From: Bacillota bacterium
GTDB lineage: Bacteria > Bacillota > Clostridia > Oscillospirales > Oscillospiraceae
Assembly: GCA_023393155.1 (NCBI GenBank)
Contig: JAEWML010000217.1
Span: forward strand, 1-5,701
Direction of reading: 5' to 3'
Length of the DNA: 5,701 bases
The notes under the pieces were generated by a model. That model saw nothing but the letters and a program-made list of their open reading frames with translations. It ran no database searches and was not told the DNA's origin. Each line of letters begins with the position of its first letter. The first letter of the stretch is position 1. The position numbers and the translations under genes are program-made. This document shows positions 1-4,767 of this stretch, piece by piece.

Positions 1-475
1 GTGCAGCGGCGCGTCTTCTGAGGAAATCGCGGCGGCGGGCGGCGTGAAAAAAACCTTTGAGGAGGTGACGGCGGGGGCGGACTATCTCTCCGTCCACATT
101 CCCGGCACCGCCGAAAACGTTCACCGGTTTGACCGCGCCGCCTTTGGACGGATGAAGCGGGGAGCCTGCTTTGTCAACGTGGCCCGGGGCGCGGTGGTGT
201 GTCAGGAGGCGCTGATTGAGGCCCTGAGTACCGGAAAAGTTGCCTTTGCCGCGCTGGACGTGTTCGAGGCGGAGCCGCTGCCGGGGGACAGTCCGCTGCT
301 GAGGATGGAAAACGTGCTGCTCTCGCCCCATGCCGCGTGGTATTCCCGCTGGGCGCAGAGGACGCTCCAGCGCAGGGCGGCGGAGCAGATTCGGGACGTT
401 TTGGAGGGACGCTGCCCGCCCTGCCTTGTGAACCGGGAACTTGCGGAAAAATTCCGGCGGGCGGACCGCCGGTGA
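1..475 (+). CDS. D-2-hydroxyacid dehydrogenase, C-terminal part (5' end outside window)
   Basis: The reading frame is open from base 2 to the TGA at 473-475 and gives 157 visible residues. A GTG at 44 could serve as a start, but the protein would then lack its catalytic-domain N-terminus and Rossmann glycine motif, so the gene very probably begins upstream. Visible family landmarks are NVARGAVV with the substrate-binding Arg (codon 185-187), DVFEAEP with the Glu of the catalytic pair (272-274), and SPHAAWYS with the catalytic His (329-331). All three catalytic residues are present, so this looks like an active NAD(P)-dependent 2-keto acid reductase / 2-hydroxy acid oxidase. The HAAWYS form of the His motif resembles the CtBP-like branch and differs from the HIGMYS of the second dehydrogenase at 3670-4623, so the two are not a simple recent duplication. 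It ends 15 bases before the dehydratase gene. Its substrate is unknown; a 2-keto-aldonate or aldonate is inferred from context. Confidence 0.9.
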   Translation, partial: CSGASSEEIAAAGGVKKTFEEVTAGADYLSVHIPGTAENVHRFDRAAFGRMKRGACFVNVARGAVVCQEALIEALSTGKVAFAALDVFEAEPLPGDSPLLRMENVLLSPHAAWYSRWAQRTLQRRAAEQIRDVLEGRCPPCLVNRELAEKFRRADRR

Positions 476-490
476 AAACAGGAGGAAACG

Positions 491-1990
491 ATGGACTTTG
501 TGAGAATTTATCCCCAAGACAACGTGGCCGTCGCCCTGCGGGACGTGGAGGCGGGGGAGCGCGTTTCGGTGGACGGAACGGAGCTGACGGCGCTGGAGAA
601 CATCCCCAATGGGCATAAAATTGCGCTGACCTCCATTCCCCAAGGCGGGGACGTGATCAAATACGCAAACCGCATCGGCCTTGCCATGGCAGGCATTCCG
701 GCGGGGGGCTATGTCCATGACCACAACATTCAGACCATGGCTAACGTCCGCAGAAGCTATGCCTATAACCGGGACGAAGGCGCCCTGCTGCCGGGGAAGA
801 CGGAGGAGACGTTTCAGGGCTACCGCCGCCCGGGCGGAGGCGCGGGCATCCGGAATTATCTGGCGGTGATTCCCACGGTGTTCTGCGCAAACGGCCCGCT
901 TCAGAAAATCGCCCAGCTGGCGGAGGCGGAGTTTCCGGCAGACGAGCACTTCGACGGGGTGCTGCCCCTGACGCACCCCTACGGGTGCAGCCAAACCGGA
1001 AGCGACCTGGCCACCACCGCCAAAACGCTGGCGGGCGTGATTCGAAACGCCAACTTTGGCGGCGTGCTGGTGGTAAGCCTTGGGTGTGAAATGAACGACC
1101 TGCCCACGCTCAAGAAGTATATGGGGCCGGTGGATGAGCGGCGGGTCAAATTTCTGGTGTTGCAGGAGAGCGACGACGAATTTTCCGAGGGGCTTGCGCT
1201 GTGCCGGGAGCTGATGGAGGAAATCGCAAAGGACCGCAGAGAGCCGGTAAACCTGAAGGAGCTGCACGTGGCGGTGAACTGCGGCGGGTCCGACGGGTTT
1301 TCCGGCATCACCGCCAACAAGCTGGTGGGCACCCTGACGGAAGAGCTGGTTCGCCGGGGCGCGACGGTGAACATGACCGAGGTGCCGGAAATGTTCGGCG
1401 CGGAGCACCTTTTGATGAACCGGGCCGTTAATCATCAGGTGTTTGAAGACGAGGTGGCCATGATTGCCGCCTATGCCGATTATTTTGAGCGCTACGGCGA
1501 ACAGGTCAGCGACAATCCCACTCAGGGCAACAAGGTGGGGGGCCTTTCCACCATCGAGGAAAAGTCTCTGGGCTGCATTCAAAAGGGCGGGCGCTGCGCC
1601 GTGACGGAGGTGCTGCCCTACGGGGGGCGTGCCACGAAAAACGGGTTGGTGCTGGTGTCCGGCCCCGGAAACGATTTGACGGGGGTCACGGGCCAGATTG
1701 CCGCCGGAGCGGTGCTGACGGTGTTTACCACGGGACGGGGAACGCCCTGCGGCTTTGCTGGGCCGACCTTCCGCCTGTCGTCCAACAGCCGCCTTGCGCA
1801 GAAAAAGCGGGGCTGGATCGACTTTGACGCGGGCGTTTTGCTGGCGCAGCCCTCGGACGAGGCGCTTCAAGGCTTTACACGGCAGCTCTATGACGCGGTT
1901 TTGGACACCTGCAACGGGAAGTATCACACGAGAAATGAAGAAAACGGATATTATCAGATGGGCATTCTGCGGGACGGCGTGACGCTGTAA
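491..1990 (+). CDS. uxaA: UxaA-family altronate dehydratase (aldonate dehydratase)
   Basis: The product has 499 residues, close to the roughly 495 of Escherichia coli UxaA, and resembles it along its whole length. The family removes water from D-altronate (or galactarate in GarD) to give a 2-keto-3-deoxy sugar acid; it is cytoplasmic and iron-dependent. An N-terminal SAF-like domain (about residues 5-80) carries GHKIAL (41-46) and VHDHN (75-79), and the large UxaA/GarD catalytic part follows from about 110. Strong family blocks are YGCSQTG (164-170), CGGSDGFSGITAN (264-276), TEVPEMFGAE (296-305), GNKVGG (346-351), KSLGCIQKGG (358-367), TGRGTPCG (414-421) and WIDFDAG (442-448). The ATG is fixed by AGGAGG at 480-485, five bases upstream. 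It sits 15 bases after the first dehydrogenase and 26 before the aldolase. Because the downstream kinase and aldolase look galacto-specific, the real substrate may be an aldonate other than altronate. The family call is very sure, the substrate less so. Confidence 0.93.
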   Translation: MDFVRIYPQDNVAVALRDVEAGERVSVDGTELTALENIPNGHKIALTSIPQGGDVIKYANRIGLAMAGIPAGGYVHDHNIQTMANVRRSYAYNRDEGALLPGKTEETFQGYRRPGGGAGIRNYLAVIPTVFCANGPLQKIAQLAEAEFPADEHFDGVLPLTHPYGCSQTGSDLATTAKTLAGVIRNANFGGVLVVSLGCEMNDLPTLKKYMGPVDERRVKFLVLQESDDEFSEGLALCRELMEEIAKDRREPVNLKELHVAVNCGGSDGFSGITANKLVGTLTEELVRRGATVNMTEVPEMFGAEHLLMNRAVNHQVFEDEVAMIAAYADYFERYGEQVSDNPTQGNKVGGLSTIEEKSLGCIQKGGRCAVTEVLPYGGRATKNGLVLVSGPGNDLTGVTGQIAAGAVLTVFTTGRGTPCGFAGPTFRLSSNSRLAQKKRGWIDFDAGVLLAQPSDEALQGFTRQLYDAVLDTCNGKYHTRNEENGYYQMGILRDGVTL

Positions 1991-2016
1991 ACCCGCAAAC
2001 TGGAGAGGAGACGGCT

Positions 2017-2667
2017 ATGAAAAACACAGCATTGGAAGCAATTATGGAGACAAAGGTCATCGCGATTGTGCGAGGGATTCCAAGCACGCAGATCTGCGAT
2101 TTGGCCGGAGCAATTTTGGCGGGGGGCCTGCGCTGCCTGGAGGTCACCTTCGACCACAGCAAAGAGGACGGCATTGAGGAGACGCTGCGCTCTATTCGCC
2201 TGCTGTCCGAACGCTTTGGAAATGAAATTGAGGTGGGCGCCGGAACGGTGATGACGGCCGAGGAAGTAAATCTTGCCAAGGAGGCAGGTGCGGGCTATAT
2301 TATCTCGCCCAATGCCGACGAAGCCGTCATCCGGGAAACCCGGCGGCTGGAGCTTGTGTCCATTCCGGGGGCCATGACGGCCACCGAGGCGGCCAGCGCG
2401 TGGAGCTGGGGGGCGAATATCGTCAAGCTGTTTCCGGCGGGGATTCTGGGGCCGGACTATATCAAGGCCCTGCGGGGCCCTCTGGGCCACATTCCCTTCA
2501 CCGCCGTGGGCGGCGTGACCCCGCAGAACACGCCGGACTTCCTTCGGGCCGGGTGCGTGGGCGTTGGCGTGGGGGGAAACCTCGTCTCCGCCAAGCTGGT
2601 GTCCGAGGGAAAGCTGGATGAGATCACCAACACGGCCAGAGCCTATGCGCAAGCCGTCCGGGGGTGA
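2017..2667 (+). CDS. 2-keto-3-deoxy-6-phosphogluconate / 6-phosphogalactonate aldolase (Eda/DgoA family)
   Basis: This 216-residue class I aldolase, a single TIM barrel of normal family length, should cleave a 2-keto-3-deoxy-6-phospho-aldonate into pyruvate and glyceraldehyde 3-phosphate. Seen in the sequence: IAIVRG with Arg19, LEVT with Glu42 (general acid/base position), GAGTV (74-78), ISPN (96-99), the Schiff-base Lys137 in VKLFPAG, GPDYIKAL (145-152), AVGGVTP (163-169) and the phosphate-binding GVGGNL (184-189). Several blocks match E. coli DgoA better than Eda, from memory: IAxxRGI near the N-terminus, PN instead of PG after the barrel strand, and AVGGV where KDPG aldolases usually have PTGG. 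This favours KDPGal as substrate or a relaxed specificity. The usual database name would be the bifunctional KDPG/4-hydroxy-2-oxoglutarate aldolase. The start is supported by AGAGGAG (2004-2010), six bases before ATG. The stop lies four bases before the kinase start. Confidence 0.93.
   Translation: MKNTALEAIMETKVIAIVRGIPSTQICDLAGAILAGGLRCLEVTFDHSKEDGIEETLRSIRLLSERFGNEIEVGAGTVMTAEEVNLAKEAGAGYIISPNADEAVIRETRRLELVSIPGAMTATEAASAWSWGANIVKLFPAGILGPDYIKALRGPLGHIPFTAVGGVTPQNTPDFLRAGCVGVGVGGNLVSAKLVSEGKLDEITNTARAYAQAVRG
2660..2667 (+). promoter_or_regulatory. Ribosome binding site of the kinase gene, overlapping the aldolase stop codon
   Basis: GGGGGTGA, one mismatch from the GGAGGTGA core, lies four bases before the ATG at 2672 and contains the aldolase TGA. 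It decides the kinase start: the same frame is open back to an ATG at 2564, but those extra 36 residues lie inside the aldolase gene and resemble nothing in the kinase family. The arrangement suggests translational coupling of aldolase and kinase. Confidence 0.6.
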
Positions 2668-2671
2668 GCGG

Positions 2672-3673
2672 ATGGGACGAGGACTGATCGCATACTACGA
2701 CCTTGGGACCAGCAACGTGCGGATTTTCCTGCTGGACGGGGAAAAGCGGCTGCTGTGCACCCGCCGCAGGACCCTTGGGGCGAAGGACGCGGCCATTGCC
2801 GGGTCCAACCGCCCGCTGCTGGAGGGGATGAAGGCTCTATACGACGAGGCTTTGGCCGAGGCGGGCCGGACCGACGGGGAGGTGGAGGCCGTCTATGCCT
2901 CCGGCATGGCTACGTCGCCCTATGGAATTGTTGAAATTCCCCACTATCCGGCCCCCGTCACGGAGGAGGAATTTGCCCTGCGAGGGGTGACAACCTATCG
3001 GGAGGATGCCGTCTTCGGGCGGGAGCTTCACCTGATTTCAGGGTTGAAAACCGTGGGAGCGGACGTGTCCTCCACCAACAACACCCGGGGCGAGGAGATT
3101 GAGGTGTTGGGTATTCTGCCGGAGCTTGCGGCCCGCTATCCCGGACGGCAGGCGGCGGTGATTCTCCCCGGGTCTCACACCCATGTGCTGCTGGCGGGGC
3201 AGGGGCGGCTGACGGGCATTTTGTCCACCTTTACCGGCGAGCTGTTTCACGCGCTGAAGCAGGATACCATTCTTGCTCCGGTGCTGTCAGTGGAATCGGA
3301 CCGGCCAAATCCGGAGGCCGTGGCTTTGGGGCTTGAAAACCTGCGGCGTTACGGCTTCAACCGGGCGCTGTACATCGGCCACGCCATGCGGATTTTTGAG
3401 CGGGAATCTCCCCACTTCCGCCGCTGCTACTGCGAGGCGGTGGTGTCCGGGGGCGTGATCGAGGCACTGGACGCCTATTGCGAGGAGCGCTGGACAGAGT
3501 GTGACACGGCGGTGGTGGTTGCAAACCCCTATATGGCGGAGCTGTTCACGCTGCTTCTGGCGGGCAGCCGACGCATCCGCAGCCACTCCGCGCTGACGGC
3601 GGACGGCAAAAAAAGCTATGCGCTGGAGGGATTGCGGGGCATTCTGAACATCAGAGAGGGGATAAGAAAATGA
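2672..3673 (+). CDS. dgoK: 2-dehydro-3-deoxygalactonokinase (DgoK-family sugar-acid kinase)
   Basis: The product (333 residues) belongs to the DgoK family of ASKHA-fold kinases, which phosphorylate 2-keto-3-deoxygalactonate at O6 using ATP. The N-terminal phosphate loop DLGTSNVRIFL (10-20) matches the family's DWGSTNLR pattern. TRGEEIEVLG (138-147) matches MRGEETQLIG of E. coli DgoK, LPGSHTH (165-171) matches MPGTHCK, and FTGELFHAL (187-195) matches MTGELHHLL. It is about 40 residues longer than E. coli DgoK, mainly in the first half before TRGEE (for example around 85-115) and in the C-terminal half. The start at 2672 places the phosphate loop at residue 10, as expected for the fold. It follows the aldolase by four bases and its TGA overlaps the ATG of the next gene (ATGA at 3670-3673). 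The substrate could instead be KDG if specificity has drifted, since the upstream dehydratase is altronate-like and no PfkB-type KdgK is present here. Confidence 0.88.
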   Translation: MGRGLIAYYDLGTSNVRIFLLDGEKRLLCTRRRTLGAKDAAIAGSNRPLLEGMKALYDEALAEAGRTDGEVEAVYASGMATSPYGIVEIPHYPAPVTEEEFALRGVTTYREDAVFGRELHLISGLKTVGADVSSTNNTRGEEIEVLGILPELAARYPGRQAAVILPGSHTHVLLAGQGRLTGILSTFTGELFHALKQDTILAPVLSVESDRPNPEAVALGLENLRRYGFNRALYIGHAMRIFERESPHFRRCYCEAVVSGGVIEALDAYCEERWTECDTAVVVANPYMAELFTLLLAGSRRIRSHSALTADGKKSYALEGLRGILNIREGIRK

Positions 3674-4623
3674 GTAAACGGGTTTTGGTGACCTCACGGT
3701 CCTTTGGGTCGATTGATTCAACGCCCATGGATATTTTGGAGCAGGCGGGCTGCGAGGTTATCCTGATGGGCAAGGATTTTGACATGGAGCGCTTTGCAGA
3801 GACGGTGACGGAGTGCGACGCGCTGATTATCGGCGCCCACGACTTTCCCGTGGAGCTGATGAACCGGTGCGAAAAGCTGAAGGTAATCTGCAAGCACGGG
3901 GCGGGACTGGACAATCTCCATCTGGAGGAGGCAACGGCCCGGGGCATCGCGGTGTGCAACGTTCCCGGCACCAATGCCAACGCTGTGGCGGACCTGACCA
4001 TGGGACTGATGCTCTCCTGCGCCCGGCACATCTCTCTGGGCGACCGGCGGGTGCGTCAGGGTCAGTGGAAGGCCCTGACAGGGAAAGACGTGTACGCCAA
4101 GACATTGGGGCTTCTGGGCTTTGGCGCGGTGGCAAAGAATGTTGCCCGGAGGGCCGCGGGCTTTTCCATGCGCGTGCTGGCCTATGACCCCTATGTCCAC
4201 GTGCTGCCGGAGGGCTTTGAACACGTAACGCTGTGCGAAAACGCGGCGGAGGTAATTTCCGGCTGCGAATTTTTGTCGATTCACCTGCCGCTGAACGAGG
4301 AGACGCGGGGCATGATCGGCGCGGCGGAGCTTGCCGCTATGCGCCCTGGCGCGTATGTCGTCAACACCGCCCGGGGCGGCATTGTGGATGAAAAAGCGCT
4401 GTATGAAGCCCTTACCTCCGGGCATCTGTCCGGCGCGGCCATGGATGTGACCGAGGTGGAGCCCATGGACATGGCCAACCCCTTGCTGTCGCTGGACAGC
4501 GTGGTGGTCACGCCCCACATCGGCATGTATTCCCGGGAGGCCATCGGTGCGGTAAGCGTCATTTGTGCGGAAAATGTGGCTGCCTGCCTTGGGGGCGAAA
4601 AGTTAAAGTTTCGCGTGGTGTAA
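3670..4623 (+). CDS. D-2-hydroxyacid dehydrogenase (phosphoglycerate dehydrogenase-like), complete
   Basis: This is a complete 317-residue NAD-dependent D-isomer-specific 2-hydroxyacid dehydrogenase. The split catalytic domain covers roughly residues 1-100 and 285-317, with the Rossmann domain between. Seen: KHGAGLDN (75-82), the nucleotide loop GFGAVA (150-155, with Ala where a third Gly is common), YDPY with Asp173 at the end of the second strand (favours NAD over NADP), NTARGG with substrate-binding Arg235, DVTEVEP with catalytic Glu264, and TPHIGMYS with catalytic His283. It lacks the C-terminal ACT domain of long SerA enzymes, so serine synthesis is unlikely. The ATG overlaps the kinase stop (ATGA), with AGAGGGG at 3655-3661, so it is the last gene of the operon and probably translationally coupled. 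In context it may reduce a 2-keto-aldonate or oxidise an aldonate, as GhrB/ketogluconate reductases do. The substrate is inferred, not shown. Confidence 0.93.
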   Translation: MSKRVLVTSRSFGSIDSTPMDILEQAGCEVILMGKDFDMERFAETVTECDALIIGAHDFPVELMNRCEKLKVICKHGAGLDNLHLEEATARGIAVCNVPGTNANAVADLTMGLMLSCARHISLGDRRVRQGQWKALTGKDVYAKTLGLLGFGAVAKNVARRAAGFSMRVLAYDPYVHVLPEGFEHVTLCENAAEVISGCEFLSIHLPLNEETRGMIGAAELAAMRPGAYVVNTARGGIVDEKALYEALTSGHLSGAAMDVTEVEPMDMANPLLSLDSVVVTPHIGMYSREAIGAVSVICAENVAACLGGEKLKFRVV

Positions 4624-4639
4624 TTTTTGACGTTTTTTC

Positions 4640-4668
4640 CATTTTTGTTTGCTCGTTTCGTAAAAATG
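4640..4668. repeat. AT-rich inverted repeat, 7-bp arms
   Basis: CATTTTT (4640-4646) is the exact reverse complement of AAAAATG (4662-4668), separated by 15 bases. It lies 17 bases after the operon's last stop codon. The stem is too AT-rich and its loop too large for a typical terminator; it could be a weak mRNA 3' structure or chance in an AT-rich gap. Confidence 0.25.
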
Positions 4669-4670
4669 TC

Positions 4671-4689
4671 CAGATTTTCTTGAAAACTG
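4671..4689. promoter_or_regulatory. Dyad overlapping the -35 element (possible operator)
   Basis: CAG-A-TTTTC, TT, GAAAA-CTG forms eight paired positions around a two-base centre, interrupted only by an unpaired A at 4674. It covers the whole -35 hexamer TTGAAA (4680-4685), where a bound repressor would block RNA polymerase. No known operator consensus was recognised, and a short A/T-rich dyad can arise by chance. Confidence 0.3.
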
Positions 4690-4708
4690 ACGCTGTTTGT
4701 GATATAAT
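4680..4708 (+). promoter_or_regulatory. Sigma-70-type promoter of the regulator gene
   Basis: The -35 hexamer TTGAAA (4680-4685, five of six matches to TTGACA) is followed by an exact 17-base spacer and a perfect -10 hexamer TATAAT (4703-4708). TG at 4700-4701 gives an extended -10. Transcription should start near 4714-4716, leaving a leader of about 53 bases before the ATG at 4768. The housekeeping form suggests that the activator is made without needing sigma-54 itself. Confidence 0.8.
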
Positions 4709-4727
4709 TATATAAAGCCGCAATTGC

Positions 4728-4747
4728 TGCGCTTGCCGCTCAGCGCG
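4728..4747 (+). other. Possible leader hairpin before the regulator's ribosome binding site
   Basis: TGCGCT (4728-4733) can pair with AGCGCG (4742-4747), one pair being G-U, around an eight-base loop. It ends six bases before the Shine-Dalgarno sequence and does not bury it, so any effect on translation would be mild. Short GC-rich pairings like this are common by chance. Confidence 0.25.
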
Positions 4748-4752
4748 GGAGG

Positions 4753-4759
4753 AAAGGAG
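4753..4759 (+). promoter_or_regulatory. Ribosome binding site of the regulator gene
   Basis: AAAGGAG ends eight bases before the ATG at 4768 and fixes that start. A second in-frame ATG at 4774 (third codon) is also possible but is less well placed at 14 bases. An extra GGGAGG (4747-4752) lies just upstream. Confidence 0.75.
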
Positions 4760-4767
4760 TTGAAGAT

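Larger units (their letters stand above)
4624..4767. other. AT-rich intergenic region between catabolic operon and regulator
   Basis: This 144-base gap is much richer in A and T than the flanking genes. Its first part (4624-4670) is T-rich but has no GC-rich hairpin followed by a T run, so no convincing intrinsic terminator closes the upstream operon. The second part holds the regulator promoter (4680-4708), a dyad over its -35 element (4671-4689), a possible leader hairpin (4728-4747) and the regulator's ribosome binding site. I saw no tRNA, small ORF with a good ribosome site, or -24/-12 element here. Confidence 0.7.

Noticed and set aside
44..475. GTG at 44 as the true start of a short dehydrogenase-like protein
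   Set aside because: The frame is open upstream to the window edge with plausible family sequence, there is no ribosome site before 44, and such a protein would lack most of both domains.
1954..2652. 232-codon open frame on the minus strand opposite the aldolase
   Set aside because: It mirrors the aldolase gene, lacks family-like motifs and is biased toward Arg, Gly, His and Pro as expected for a GC-rich shadow.
2564..2671. Upstream extension of the kinase frame to an ATG at 2564
   Set aside because: These 36 codons lie inside the aldolase gene, show no kinase-family similarity, and a Shine-Dalgarno-like GGGGGTGA sits right before the ATG at 2672, which puts the phosphate loop at the expected N-terminal position.
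4130..4146. TGGCA...TTGC resembling a sigma-54 -24/-12 promoter
   Set aside because: The spacing between GG and GC is 11 instead of 10 bases, it lies inside the second dehydrogenase gene, and no gene starts shortly downstream.
3718..4518. 266-codon open frame on the minus strand opposite the second dehydrogenase
   Set aside because: It lies wholly within a well-supported + strand gene in GC-rich DNA, is very rich in His, Gly, Gln and Arg, and resembles no protein family I know; it is a codon-usage shadow.
4624..4670. T-rich segment as an intrinsic terminator of the operon
   Set aside because: No GC-rich hairpin precedes the T runs, so it does not meet the usual pattern.
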